DNA of 35,471 nucleotides, taken from Sulfurimonas sp. Lineage in GTDB: Bacteria > Campylobacterota > Campylobacteria > Campylobacterales > Sulfurimonadaceae. Below are positions 8,420 to 17,788 of the stretch, piece after piece (the stretch's first letter is position 1; each line of letters begins with the position of its first letter). The DNA is taken from assembly GCA_027013295.1 (NCBI GenBank), contig JALUXP010000113.1, forward strand, positions 1 through 35,471. The letters are read 5' to 3'. The position numbers and the translations under genes were made by a program. The notes under the pieces are model-generated. The model searched no databases and had not been told where the DNA came from. It saw only the letters and a list, made by a program, of their open reading frames with translations.

Positions 8420-9193
8420 TTGGTAAAAAAATTTGATGATGCACTTCACTCCCTGACACTCAGTGAAGATGGCTCATATACAGCCTATTCAAAAGAGTAT
8501 GATGAGCATTATCACTCTACAAAAGATGGGGCTTTGCATGAATCATTACTCAAACATGTGATCCCCGCTTTAGAGTTAAAAAAAGAGTTCGTGGAGATAA
8601 ACATACTCGATATCTGTTTTGGCTTAGGTTTCAATACCCTTGCAACACTCTACTATGCACACAAAAAAAAGATACAAACTAAGATAAATATATACTCTCC
8701 AGAGCTAGATGCACAGCTAGTAAACTCACTTGTACATTTTACTTATCCAAAAGAGTTTAACCACTTGAGAGTTGTTATGGAGAGTTTAGTTGAAAAAGGG
8801 AGCTATGAAGATTCATCTATATCTATAGAGCTTTATCTTGGCGATGCACGAGTTTATCTAAAAAAGTTAATGGAGAAGCAGATAAAGTTTGACATAGTCT
8901 ATCAAGATGCTTTTTCCCCCTCAACAAATCCTATACTGTGGACTAAAGAGTATTTTAAAGATATAGCCTCACTCGTAAAAGAGGATGGTGTTGTAACAAC
9001 TTATTCTATCGCTTTTAAAACCCGTCTCGCTCTTTATGAAAATGGTTTTCATCTCTATATCAATAGTGCAGAGGAGATGAGAGATGCTACAGTTGCCTCA
9101 AAAACTCAATTGGTAGATTTTGAACTGGTTGATATGCCTCATAAGATCAAATGCAACAAGGGCATAGTTGCACTGAGTGATGCTACTATCTAG
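8420..9193 (+). CDS. mnmD: MnmC/MnmD-type tRNA (mnm5s2U34) methyltransferase
   Basis: 257 residues beginning at a TTG codon (TTGGTAAAA); no ATG is suitably placed. The family is the SAM-dependent methyltransferase domain (DUF752) that finishes mnm5U34 in tRNA wobble positions. Visible motifs: the SAM loop [19 protein letters not shown], the substrate-site acid run [20 protein letters not shown], and the [20 protein letters not shown] segment. It lacks the FAD oxidase domain of bimodular MnmC, so it is a stand-alone MnmD type. MnmG, which makes the cmnm5 precursor, is encoded elsewhere in the window. Its stop codon overlaps the 3' end of the convergent rhodanese-MCP gene by 8 bases. Confidence 0.85.
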   Translation: MVKKFDDALHSLTLSEDGSYTAYSKEYDEHYHSTKDGALHESLLKHVIPALELKKEFVEINILDICFGLGFNTLATLYYAHKKKIQTKINIYSPELDAQLVNSLVHFTYPKEFNHLRVVMESLVEKGSYEDSSISIELYLGDARVYLKKLMEKQIKFDIVYQDAFSPSTNPILWTKEYFKDIASLVKEDGVVTTYSIAFKTRLALYENGFHLYINSAEEMRDATVASKTQLVDFELVDMPHKIKCNKGIVALSDATI

Positions 9194-11402
9194 TTTTAAA
9201 CTTATCAAGTTGCCCTTTAAGGGTTTGAGATATTTCATAAACTTCATTAGCACTATTTGAGATATTGAGAGCATTGTCTTTATTTTGCTTAACGATGTTG
9301 TCTATCACTTCAATATTATTGATGATAAGCTCTGCATTTTTTTGAACCTCTTCGGTGCTTGTTAGCGATGAGTTTGCTAAACCAGCTGTGCTTGTTATGA
9401 TACTTTTTGTCTCTTGAAGTTTCTTTTTCATAAGTTCAGAGTTATCACTAAGCATTTTTGTTTTTTGCACATTGTCATTCATATTTGTACTCGCATCTAT
9501 GATAGATTGGACAATGACGCTTACATTGCTATGGATCTCACCGATAGCCTTTTGTGTACTTTCAGCCAGTTTTCTTACTTCATCTGCAACTACCGCAAAG
9601 CCTCTTCCATGTTCACCTGCACGAGCAGCTTCTATGGCAGCATTGAGTGCTAGTAGATTGGTTTTGTCAGCAATATCTTCTATGATACTCAGGACATCTG
9701 TAATCTTTTGTGCATCATCAGTAAGTTGGTTGAGTTTTGCTGAGATATCTTCTTCCCTGTAAGCGTTTTCTTGGATTTGATTTACAATTTGTATCACATT
9801 TTTTTGAAGTTCTTCAAGATTGTTTTGAGCCTGTGTGGTTTCCTCTTGTGTCTTTTGTACATTTGATGAAGTGACAGAGAGTGTTCCTTTCATCTCATCA
9901 CTCATGCTTTTTGTTGTGTTTACTAACTCAAATTCTTGTGAAGCTCCATTGCTGATCGCTTCTGCACTATTTTTCATCTCTAAAGTATTTTGTGCATTGT
10001 TTTGAGAAGAATCCTTAGCATCATGAAGAACCTCTCCCACTTTTTCTATAAGATGGGCAAATGCTTTGTAGATCTCACCTAGCTCATCCCTTTTGTAGTC
10101 AACAAATTTTCGTGAAAGATCAAGCGTATCAAGCATTGAGACCATATTGTTCCTGATGCCAAGGATGGAGGACTTCATAAAGATATATAAAATAGTGTTG
10201 AGTGTTGCAGAGACAAAGATAAAAAAGACTATAAGGATGAGTACATCATAAAATGTTTTTTTGAGGTTTAGTGTACTTTGGTTATAGATCTCTCTTATTT
10301 TTATATTGACTTTTTGCTCAATAATATTGAACTGTTTATTGATGATAGCACTTGAGAGTGCCCACTCGTTTGATGCGAGATTTACTAACACCTTTTTATC
10401 CTCTTTGAGATAAGCCTGTTGGAGTGCATCTAAGAGATGCTCTGAATCTTTATACTCTTTTATGATGATATCAAAAGAGTTTTTTATTTGTGCATCTTTG
10501 TAAAATTCACTTTGCATCACATTGGAGATGATATTTTTCATCTTTTTTCTTGTATCTATGAGGGCGATCCTTGCCCCCTCAAATGCTACCAAACCTGTAA
10601 GAGAGTAGGAAAGATTATTTTGAATAGAATTAAAGTTATTGATTGCGTGGAGGAGTTCATTTTGTGGTTTAAAGTTATCTTCATAGATATGATTTATAGC
10701 TATCTGTCCATCTTTTGAGGAGTTAAGAGAAAAATACCCAATAATACCCATACTTAAAACGATGATAAAGATATTGCTAAGGAGTTTTGTGGAGATAAGA
10801 TAAGATTTTTTCATAATAATATGTTTAAACGCAAAAAACAAGATGATAGCCATCACAATGCCAATGATAACACCTACTGTAACATGAAAATTAAAATCAT
10901 TTTTTATGACTTTTGTATCCATTTTTCCTACAATGTTAACTCCATCAACCTCATAACCTGCTTTGGCATACTTACCTATACCCTCTCTTAACCAATATAC
11001 ATTAGTGTAACCTTCCTTGGCGGTTGTTACTGCAGCTTTGTAAGATTTCCAACATTTAATACCGTTGCAGTAAAAAATAAGCTCTTTTGATTTATCTGGA
11101 GATATGCGTGCATCATGGTAGATATCTTTAGAATTATCAAAATCAACTATTTTATTTGCATTGCCACCTTTTTCATCGTAAAAAGCAGAGATAGCACCTT
11201 TGATATGTTCAATAGAATACTCAGGAACTTTTCTAGTATCTACAAATACAGCACCATTTTTATATTTTTCATTGGCAGTTTTAGAGTCAACAACTCTAAC
11301 ATGAAACTTTGAGGCTATCTCAGAAGATGGGGTATCTGGTTTTGCGTAAAGGTTCGTAAAAAGGAGGGTTGTTGCAAAAAGTAAAGTTATTACAGATTTC
11401 AT
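9186..11402 (-). CDS. Membrane chemoreceptor with an N-terminal periplasmic rhodanese domain
   Basis: 738 residues. Residues 1-20 are a signal peptide. Residues about 33-155 form a rhodanese domain ([20 protein letters not shown]) with two cysteines in the active loop, C112-NGIK-C117-W. Hydrophobic spans follow at about 173-193 and 207-225, joined by a short Lys-rich loop that should be cytoplasmic. Residues about 228-385 look like a periplasmic four-helix sensor, followed by a third span (387-408), a HAMP-like linker, and the MCP hairpin ([20 protein letters not shown], then [16 protein letters not shown]). Predicted topology puts rhodanese and helical sensor both in the periplasm. A role in sensing sulfur species is an inference from domain content. 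Upstream is ribE; SD GGA lies before the ATG. Confidence 0.9.
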   Translation of the reverse strand: MKSVITLLFATTLLFTNLYAKPDTPSSEIASKFHVRVVDSKTANEKYKNGAVFVDTRKVPEYSIEHIKGAISAFYDEKGGNANKIVDFDNSKDIYHDARISPDKSKELIFYCNGIKCWKSYKAAVTTAKEGYTNVYWLREGIGKYAKAGYEVDGVNIVGKMDTKVIKNDFNFHVTVGVIIGIVMAIILFFAFKHIIMKKSYLISTKLLSNIFIIVLSMGIIGYFSLNSSKDGQIAINHIYEDNFKPQNELLHAINNFNSIQNNLSYSLTGLVAFEGARIALIDTRKKMKNIISNVMQSEFYKDAQIKNSFDIIIKEYKDSEHLLDALQQAYLKEDKKVLVNLASNEWALSSAIINKQFNIIEQKVNIKIREIYNQSTLNLKKTFYDVLILIVFFIFVSATLNTILYIFMKSSILGIRNNMVSMLDTLDLSRKFVDYKRDELGEIYKAFAHLIEKVGEVLHDAKDSSQNNAQNTLEMKNSAEAISNGASQEFELVNTTKSMSDEMKGTLSVTSSNVQKTQEETTQAQNNLEELQKNVIQIVNQIQENAYREEDISAKLNQLTDDAQKITDVLSIIEDIADKTNLLALNAAIEAARAGEHGRGFAVVADEVRKLAESTQKAIGEIHSNVSVIVQSIIDASTNMNDNVQKTKMLSDNSELMKKKLQETKSIITSTAGLANSSLTSTEEVQKNAELIINNIEVIDNIVKQNKDNALNISNSANEVYEISQTLKGQLDKFKTR

Positions 11403-11484
11403 AATTTAAGTCCAATGATAATTTTATATACAATAGTATAACGAATATTTATAAAATAAACTGTAAAATATTCTAATTTATTTT

Positions 11485-12102
11485 TTAGTATCTTGCACTT
11501 ATACTATCAACATCATCCCAAGTCAAATGAGTAGATTTTGTTTGATGATTGATGATATGGGCTACATACCTTGCAAACATATCAGTTTCTACATTGACTT
11601 TTGAGCCTTTTTTGTAGCTTTTGAAAAGTGTCTCTTTCATCGTATGTGGGATGATAGTAAGTCTAAGAGAGTCCTCTTCTACATCATTGACAGTCAGACT
11701 GATGCCATCTATGGTGATAGAACCTTTTGGGATGACATAAGCGATAAACTTTTTTGGAAGTTTGACAAACACATCAAAAGAGTTTCCATTGTTTTTAATC
11801 TCTTTTATCTCTCCGATGCAGTCAACATGCCCTTGGACAATATGTCCCTCAAATCTATCGCCCATCATCATAGCAGGTTCTATGTGCACCTCACCTTTGT
11901 AGTTCTCTATAGCTAAGAGTTTTTGACTCTCAGGTGAGAGCTCAACACTAAAACCATCACTCGTTACTTTGACAACTGTTAAACATGCTCCATTGATCGC
12001 TATGGAGTCACCAAGTTTTGCTTGATGTTTTGCACGGATAGTGAGTGTTGAACCTACAAAACTTTTAACAGTAGCTATCTCTCTAATTAATCCCGTAAAC
12101 AA
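11485..12102 (-). CDS. ribE: Riboflavin synthase, alpha chain
   Basis: 205 residues, the normal length. The enzyme dismutates two 6,7-dimethyl-8-ribityllumazine molecules to riboflavin. It starts with the hallmark MFTGLI and has two tandem lumazine-binding barrels: residues about 1-95 (KLGDSIAINGACLTVVKV, MMGDRFEGHIVQGHVDCIG) and 96-190 (YVIPKGSITIDGISLTVNDV, IPHTMKETLF). No other riboflavin genes are adjacent. A pair of REP-like hairpins lies upstream. Confidence 0.96.
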   Translation of the reverse strand: MFTGLIREIATVKSFVGSTLTIRAKHQAKLGDSIAINGACLTVVKVTSDGFSVELSPESQKLLAIENYKGEVHIEPAMMMGDRFEGHIVQGHVDCIGEIKEIKNNGNSFDVFVKLPKKFIAYVIPKGSITIDGISLTVNDVEEDSLRLTIIPHTMKETLFKSYKKGSKVNVETDMFARYVAHIINHQTKSTHLTWDDVDSISARY

Positions 12103-12122
12103 GTTTTTTCCTTTCTACCTCG

Positions 12123-12143
12123 CTCCCAAGTTGTACTTGGGAG
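12123..12143. repeat. REP-like hairpin A
   Basis: CTCCCAAGT (12123-12131) and ACTTGGGAG (12135-12143) pair perfectly around a TGT loop. The core is the same as in the long palindrome at 685-728. Confidence 0.75.
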
Positions 12144-12159
12144 TGTATATTTGTATGAA

Positions 12160-12180
12160 TTCCCAAGTAGAACTTGGGAA
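12160..12180. repeat. REP-like hairpin B
   Basis: TTCCCAAGT (12160-12168) and ACTTGGGAA (12172-12180) pair perfectly around AGA. It lies 16 bases from hairpin A, so the two form a tandem REP pair between ribE and the Sel1-repeat gene. Confidence 0.75.
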
Positions 12181-12196
12181 CTAGTTAGTGGTTAGT

Positions 12197-12877
12197 TCAA
12201 AAGACAATTTTGCCATCTTCTTGAAGACCTTGAATGATTTGTTTTGCTTTCTCGTGACCTTTATAAGCTGCTTTTCTACAATAATCAAGTGCTATGTCAT
12301 GATCTAGTTCACAGCCGACACCTTGGTCATAAAGTTGACCGAGATTGTAAAGACCCTCTGCTAAGCCAACTTCTGCCGCTTTGCTAAAACAGATAAAACA
12401 TCTGCCTTCATCCTGAGATACACCATGCCCCTCTTTGTAAAGAACGCCAAGATTGTTATAAGATTCTGCGTGACCTCTTTTTGCTCCCTCTTCGTACCAA
12501 AAAGCAGCTTCACTATAGTTTTGCATGCATCCTAAACCACGCTCGAGCATCAATGCTACTTCATACATAGCAGGAACAACTTCAAGAGTTGCTGCCTCAA
12601 GATGCAGGGCATGTGCTTTAAACTGGTCATGTTCAATACCATCTAAACCATTCATATATAAAATAGCAAGATTAAAAAGAGCGTAAGGTTGCTTCTGCTC
12701 TGCCGCTTTAGAGTAAAGCTCAAATGCTTTAAGTGTATCTTTTTCGCAACCTTGAGCATTTTGGTACATAAATGCAAGGGAAGTTTGTGCCTCTGCATCA
12801 TCACTCAGTTGTGAGTAGAGTTCAAATGCTTTTGTATAGTCTTTTTCGTTGTATGCATCATGTGCTTGTTTTAACAT
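12197..12877 (-). CDS. Sel1-like (tetratricopeptide-type) repeat protein
   Basis: 226 residues from the chosen ATG (MLKQAHDAYNEKDYTKAFEL), preceded by TGGAA; an in-frame ATG 33 bases upstream lacks a ribosome site. About six repeats of roughly 36 residues follow the Sel1 pattern, for example AQTSLAFMYQNAQGCEKDTL, YNNLGVLYKEGHGVSQDEGR and LYNLGQLYDQGVGCELDHDI. Several repeats carry a Cys after the Gly pair, reminiscent of Helicobacter cysteine-rich Sel1 proteins, but no signal peptide is present, so it is probably cytoplasmic. Such proteins mediate protein contacts; the partner is unknown. Confidence 0.85.
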   Translation of the reverse strand: MLKQAHDAYNEKDYTKAFELYSQLSDDAEAQTSLAFMYQNAQGCEKDTLKAFELYSKAAEQKQPYALFNLAILYMNGLDGIEHDQFKAHALHLEAATLEVVPAMYEVALMLERGLGCMQNYSEAAFWYEEGAKRGHAESYNNLGVLYKEGHGVSQDEGRCFICFSKAAEVGLAEGLYNLGQLYDQGVGCELDHDIALDYCRKAAYKGHEKAKQIIQGLQEDGKIVF

Positions 12878-13144
12878 AAAAATTCCAAATTTATTAAAAA
12901 TATGATACAATTGTGTCCATGGTTGTAGAGGCGTTAAAACCTCTACATAACCGTTCTGCTAAAACGATTAAAACCATAAACACAATGAAAAACTTCACCG
13001 GTGTATCCTCCTCTTTGGAGATACCCAACTTTCCCCAACTCCCTAAAAAACACCCAAGCAGAAGAATTCAACATCAGTTGTATCAAATGAATTGTAGCAT
13101 AAATTATGCTAAAATTCGGCTAATTAAATGAACGGAAAGATAAT
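12878..13144. other. Intergenic region between the Sel1-repeat gene and mnmG
   Basis: It contains a hairpin GTAGAGG (12925-12931)/CCTCTAC (12940-12946) with an 8-base loop, and a second imperfect hairpin near 13002-13027 (GTATCCTCC with GGAGATAC). A small ORF (12913-13131) spans these but has no recognisable product and is not accepted as a gene. The last 60 bases are AT-rich and probably hold the mnmG promoter, with GGAAAGA as ribosome site. Confidence 0.55.
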
Positions 13145-15034
13145 ATGAACTATGACATTATAGTAGTAGGTGGTGGTCACGCTGGTGTGGAAGCATCTCT
13201 GGCAACTGCACGAATGGGTAACAAAACATTACTTGTCTCTATGCTCGCTGAAAATGTAGGGGCTACTAGCTGCAACCCTGCTGTGGGTGGCTTGGCTAAA
13301 GGGCATCTTGTGCGTGAGCTAGATGCACTTGGTGGAGAGATGGGACTCATCACCGATGAGGCTGGGATCCAGTTTCGCATCCTCAACCAAACAAAAGGAC
13401 CTGCTGTGCGTGGAAGTCGTGCACAAATAGATATGGACAGATACAGAGTGATAGCAAGAAATACTATCTTAGGTACGCCAAATTTGCATTTAGCCCAAGA
13501 AACAGTAGAATCACTACTCATAGAAGATGCAAAGGTGCTAGGTGTAAAAACAGATCTCCTCAATGAGTATAGAGCATCTAAAGTTATCATCACCTCTGGA
13601 ACATTTTTAAACGGCATCATCCATGTGGGAGAGGTACAAAAAAAAGGTGGTCGTTACGGGGAAGAACGAAGTGAGGGTCTATCTTCTTCACTGAAAAATG
13701 ATGCAAAACTCAATCTCTCTCGTCTCAAAACAGGGACATGTGCCCGTATAGATAGTTCTACTATTGATTTTTCTGTGATGGAGGAGCAAGATGGAGATGC
13801 ACTACCAAACCCTTTCTCCTTTCGTACCAACAGAGATGAATTTCGTCAAACAAAAAAGCAACTTCCATGTTTCATAGCGTACACAAATGAAACAACCCAC
13901 AAGATTATCTCTTCAAACTTTTACCGTGCTCCACTTTTTACGGGGCAGATTGAGGGTAAATCTCCTCGTTACTGCCCCTCTATAGAGGACAAAGTGAGTC
14001 AATTTGCAGACAAAGATAGACACCACCTTTTCATAGAGCCACAAACTATGGACAATACGGAGTGTTATATCAATGGTCTTTCTACTTCTTTGCCACCAGA
14101 GGTACAACGAGATATGATCCGCTCAGTCAAAGGGTTAGAAGATGCAAAGATAGTGCGTTATGGGTATGCCATAGAGTATGACTTTGTTGACCCTCGTGAA
14201 CTCAAACACTCTCTGGAGACAAAAAAAGTGAGTGGACTCTACTGTGCTGGACAGATCAATGGCACAACTGGGTATGAGGAAGCTGCAGCTCAGGGTCTTA
14301 TGGCTGGCATCAATGCCTCACTGAGTTTGCAAGAAAAAGAGCCACTTATCTTACGCCGTGATGAGGCATACATCGGTGTACTCATAGATGACCTTGTGAC
14401 AAAGGGGACAAATGAGCCATATAGGATGTTTACCTCAAGAGCTGAGTATAGACTTCTGCTGCGTGAGGAGAGTGCAGACACAAGACTCTCTCACTATGGA
14501 AATGAACTTGGACTCATAGATGATGCTACTTATACACGAGTGAAAAAGAAACATGAGCAGATACTCCATGGTTTAAAGCTTCTCAATGAAACAAGTTTCA
14601 CGCCAAACAAAGAGTTTAATGCACTTTTAGAATCTATGGATGAGGAGTGCATCAAAGATCTACAAACCGCACAACAGTTAGTAGCGCGTAAAACTTTTGA
14701 CATAAAGAAGATGCTTAGACTTGTTCCAGAGTTAGCACAGTATGATGCGTATATACAAGAGGAGATTTTAGTAGAGGGTAAATACTACCGTTACATACTC
14801 AAGCAAGAAGAGGAGATACAAAAGATGAAAAAATATCTTAAGATCAGTATCCCACAAAATTTTAATTTTAAGAGCATCAGTGGTTTAAGTAAAGAGATAG
14901 TAGAAAAACTAGAAAGCTTTAACCCACCTACACTCCAAGCAGCTTCGCAGATAAGTGGCATAACTCCAGCAGCGATAGAGATACTCCATATATACATAAA
15001 AATGGCTGCAAAAGGCAAGAAAGTAGGGATCTAA
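13145..15034 (+). CDS. mnmG: MnmG (GidA), tRNA U34 carboxymethylaminomethyl synthase subunit
   Basis: 629 residues, normal length. With MnmE it installs cmnm5 on U34 of tRNAs using FAD and methylene-THF. The FAD-binding loop GGGHAGVEA is at residues 9-17, followed by [20 protein letters not shown], the MnmG signature [10 protein letters not shown], and [16 protein letters not shown] near the FAD site. The C-terminal helical domain ([20 protein letters not shown], then [17 protein letters not shown]) contacts MnmE and tRNA. A good ribosome site lies seven bases before ATG. The product feeds the methylation step assigned to the gene at 8420. Confidence 0.97.
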   Translation: MNYDIIVVGGGHAGVEASLATARMGNKTLLVSMLAENVGATSCNPAVGGLAKGHLVRELDALGGEMGLITDEAGIQFRILNQTKGPAVRGSRAQIDMDRYRVIARNTILGTPNLHLAQETVESLLIEDAKVLGVKTDLLNEYRASKVIITSGTFLNGIIHVGEVQKKGGRYGEERSEGLSSSLKNDAKLNLSRLKTGTCARIDSSTIDFSVMEEQDGDALPNPFSFRTNRDEFRQTKKQLPCFIAYTNETTHKIISSNFYRAPLFTGQIEGKSPRYCPSIEDKVSQFADKDRHHLFIEPQTMDNTECYINGLSTSLPPEVQRDMIRSVKGLEDAKIVRYGYAIEYDFVDPRELKHSLETKKVSGLYCAGQINGTTGYEEAAAQGLMAGINASLSLQEKEPLILRRDEAYIGVLIDDLVTKGTNEPYRMFTSRAEYRLLLREESADTRLSHYGNELGLIDDATYTRVKKKHEQILHGLKLLNETSFTPNKEFNALLESMDEECIKDLQTAQQLVARKTFDIKKMLRLVPELAQYDAYIQEEILVEGKYYRYILKQEEEIQKMKKYLKISIPQNFNFKSISGLSKEIVEKLESFNPPTLQAASQISGITPAAIEILHIYIKMAAKGKKVGI

Positions 15035-15101
15035 TCTGCGTGTCCAGTTTCATTAAGTATAAAAGTAACAAATCATTAGCTACATTTAGCTAAAATATCT
15101 T

Positions 15102-15791
15102 ATGAATATCTCCAAACTCCATATTAGCTTAAAAGAGAACACTTTAGTTGATGTAAATTTTCTTATTAACAAATCCTTAGCCCTTGTTGGCCAGAGTGGA
15201 AGTGGGAAGTCTTTGAGCATCAAAGCATTGCTTGGGATGTTGCCTCGTGAGATGCAGTGTGATTTAGAAATCGATGCAGATTTTGAGTTAAAAGCTGGGG
15301 AGAGTGTAGCGTTTGTCCCCCAAAACCCTTTTACAGCACTTTCCCCTTTGACTAAGATAAGAAAACAATTTTTTGTAGATGAGGTTAGGATGGCTGAGTT
15401 GTTCGACTATGTAGATCTGGATATGTCACTTTTAGATAGATTTGCTCCAGAGCTTTCAGGGGGACAACTCCAACGCGTTGTTATTGCGATGGCACTCTCA
15501 TCAAATCCAAAGTTATTGATGCTCGATGAACCGACAACCGCACTTGACCCAACTACAAGAGTGATGATACTAGATCTCCTTAAAAGATTACAAGATGCAT
15601 ACCATTTTAAGATACTTTTTGTAACTCACGATATGAACTCTGCAAAGAGTGTATGTGAAGATATCTGTGTCATCAAAGATGGGAATGTGGTTGAATATGG
15701 TAAAATGCAAGATATTTTAGCAAATCCAAGTGCAGCTTATACAAAAAGACTCATAGAAGCGAACTTTGCAAATAGGAATTTTAGGCAATGA
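15102..15791 (+). CDS. ABC transporter ATP-binding protein (oligopeptide/nickel class)
   Basis: 229 residues with all nucleotide-binding motifs: Walker A GQSGSGKS (30-37), Q-loop Gln74 (VPQNPF), signature LSGGQLQR (118-125), Walker B LLMLDE (138-143) and His176 switch (THD). The Q-loop context QNPFTALSPL and the late region YTKRLIEA are typical of DppD/OppD/NikD-like ATPases. It is shorter than most members (about 260 or more) and lacks neighbouring permease or binding-protein genes, so its transporter is encoded elsewhere or has been lost. Its stop overlaps the PBP gene start by 4 bases (ATGA), implying translational coupling. Confidence 0.88.
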   Translation: MNISKLHISLKENTLVDVNFLINKSLALVGQSGSGKSLSIKALLGMLPREMQCDLEIDADFELKAGESVAFVPQNPFTALSPLTKIRKQFFVDEVRMAELFDYVDLDMSLLDRFAPELSGGQLQRVVIAMALSSNPKLLMLDEPTTALDPTTRVMILDLLKRLQDAYHFKILFVTHDMNSAKSVCEDICVIKDGNVVEYGKMQDILANPSAAYTKRLIEANFANRNFRQ

Positions 15792-17788
15792 TAAAGATAA
15801 AAAATATCATCTTCTCTCTTTTTATAATTGGCGTTTTATCTCCATTTCTTATAGTGGGTTATTTTTTACTAACGCATAACTTTGATATATCAACACTTGT
15901 AAATTACCATCCAAGTCAAACAACAAGAATCTATGACCGAGATGGTAAAAAAATTGCAAATATTTTTGATAAAAAGCATAGATATTATGCCTCGTTTGAT
16001 GAGATACCTCCAAAAGTTATTGAAGCTTTAGTTGCCATAGAAGATACTACATTTTTTGAGCATCCTGGTATCAACATCGATGCAATATTTCGTGCAGCTA
16101 TCAAAGTTATCAAAGCGGGAAGTGCAGTCGAGGGTGCAAGTACCATTACACAACAGTTAGTGAAAAATGTGCTTTTAACGAGGGAGAAAAAATTATCTCG
16201 TAAAGTCAAAGAAGCGATCTATGCACTTAAACTAGAACATGCCCTTACAAAAGAACAGATCCTTGAGCGTTATCTCAATGAGATATATTATGGACACGGA
16301 TATTACGGTATCAAAACAGCTGCTGATGGTTATTTTCACAAGCGTTTAGAAGATTTGACTCTTAAAGAGATTGCTGTATTGGTAGGGCTTCCAAAAGCTC
16401 CTAGTACCTATGCACCGACAAAAAACTACGATATATCGATGGGAAGAGCAAATCGCGTTTTAGCTCGTATGCGAACGCTTGGGTGGATTGATGAGGTGCA
16501 GTATGAGCAGAGCGTTGCCGAGAGTCCTGAGGTTTTTAACACAACGCTTACTCAAAATAAAGCACCCTTTATAGTAGATGAAGTTGTGAGACGGATGCGT
16601 ACTTTAGGGATAGATGATATAAAAACAGGTGGTTATGAGATCTACACTAGCATAGATTTACGACTTCAAACTGTCGCGCGTGATGCTCTCAAAGAAGCCT
16701 ACCGTATGTCATTGAAACGCATAGAAGCCTACAAGATAAAAGACCAAGAGATCCTTTTAAAAGACCCTATGTGGGATGTTGCAGATGATGTCAATACTTC
16801 ACTTTTAAATGGGGCTTTAGTCTCTCTTGAAGCAAAAACAGGTGATATCTTAGCGATGGTTGGAAGTATAGACTACAAAAAAAGCTCATACAACAGAGCT
16901 ACACAGGGGCGTCGCCAACCAGGAAGTGCTTTTAAACCTTTTATCTATCAGGTTGGGGTTGACTTAGGCTTTAGTGGAGCTACAAAGCTTGTCGATGTGT
17001 CTCGTTCGTATAAGTATGAAAAAGATGGAGAGAAGATGCTGTGGCAACCTCAAAATTATGAAAAAAATTACAAGGGACTGATCTCTCTTAGAGAAGCACT
17101 TGTTCATTCAAGAAATCTTGCAACGATAAATCTTGTCAATGAGATAGGTTTAAAACAGCTTCTCTCGCAGTTAGACAAATTTGGTATTAAAAATCTTCCT
17201 CATGATTTATCAATCGCTTTAGGGACTATTTCGCTCTCTCCTCTTGAACTTGCAAAGTATTATACTTCATTTGCGAACAAGGGTATTCAGGTTGAACCGA
17301 CACTTATAAGTTCGATAGAAAAAAATTCAAATGTTATCTATGAAAAGCAGATTAAAGAAAAATTTATCACACAACCAACTCAAGCATTTATTATGACAAC
17401 GATATTGCGTGATGTTGTCAAACGGGGGACTGGTCGTCGTGCTAAAGCTTGGGGGATAGAACTAGCGGGAAAAACTGGAACTACAAATAACAATGTTGAT
17501 GGATGGTTCGCAGGGTACTCACCAACGATAGAAACTATTGTCTGGTTTGGAAATGACGATAACACACCGATGCATAGATGGGAGACTGGTGGAAAGATAG
17601 CTGGACCTGCATTTAAGTATTATTATGATCACCTTATAAAACTTTATCCTGAGATACCTAGAAAGTTTGAAGTTCCAGAGGAGATCATCGAGGTAAAAGT
17701 TGGTAAAAGAAAAGAGTACTTTTCCCCTACCTCTAAGCCACCTATGGTTGAAAATGAGATCAACCCCAATGAGGAGTTGCTCTTCTAA
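15788..17788 (+). CDS. mrcA: Penicillin-binding protein 1A, bifunctional transglycosylase/transpeptidase
   Basis: 666 residues. It polymerises and crosslinks peptidoglycan from an N-terminal membrane anchor (residues about 7-28). The GT51 domain has EDTTFFEHPG (Glu85 catalytic), GASTITQQLVKN and LERYLNEIYYGHGYYGI. The transpeptidase has the SxxK serine in PGSAFKPF (Ser380), SRN (441-443) and KTGTT (562-566). It overlaps the ABC ATPase start-to-stop by 4 bases, and its stop overlaps the stop of convergent leuA by 4 bases. Confidence 0.96.
   Translation: MIKIKNIIFSLFIIGVLSPFLIVGYFLLTHNFDISTLVNYHPSQTTRIYDRDGKKIANIFDKKHRYYASFDEIPPKVIEALVAIEDTTFFEHPGINIDAIFRAAIKVIKAGSAVEGASTITQQLVKNVLLTREKKLSRKVKEAIYALKLEHALTKEQILERYLNEIYYGHGYYGIKTAADGYFHKRLEDLTLKEIAVLVGLPKAPSTYAPTKNYDISMGRANRVLARMRTLGWIDEVQYEQSVAESPEVFNTTLTQNKAPFIVDEVVRRMRTLGIDDIKTGGYEIYTSIDLRLQTVARDALKEAYRMSLKRIEAYKIKDQEILLKDPMWDVADDVNTSLLNGALVSLEAKTGDILAMVGSIDYKKSSYNRATQGRRQPGSAFKPFIYQVGVDLGFSGATKLVDVSRSYKYEKDGEKMLWQPQNYEKNYKGLISLREALVHSRNLATINLVNEIGLKQLLSQLDKFGIKNLPHDLSIALGTISLSPLELAKYYTSFANKGIQVEPTLISSIEKNSNVIYEKQIKEKFITQPTQAFIMTTILRDVVKRGTGRRAKAWGIELAGKTGTTNNNVDGWFAGYSPTIETIVWFGNDDNTPMHRWETGGKIAGPAFKYYYDHLIKLYPEIPRKFEVPEEIIEVKVGKRKEYFSPTSKPPMVENEINPNEELLF

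Noticed and set aside
12913-13131. 72-codon ORF between the Sel1-repeat gene and mnmG
   Set aside because: It spans two hairpins, lacks a ribosome site and a recognisable product, and its composition looks non-coding.
13177-13620. 147-codon minus-strand ORF inside mnmG
   Set aside because: Entirely antisense to a well conserved gene; product is low-information and has no known motif.
15076-15093. Hairpin TTAGCTA/TAGCTAA before the ABC ATPase gene
   Set aside because: Short, AT-rich and not followed by a T run; not distinguishable from chance.
17785-17788. Convergent stop-codon overlap of the PBP1A gene and leuA (also 9186-9193)
   Set aside because: Short tail-to-tail overlaps are common in compact genomes and both proteins have normal C-termini.
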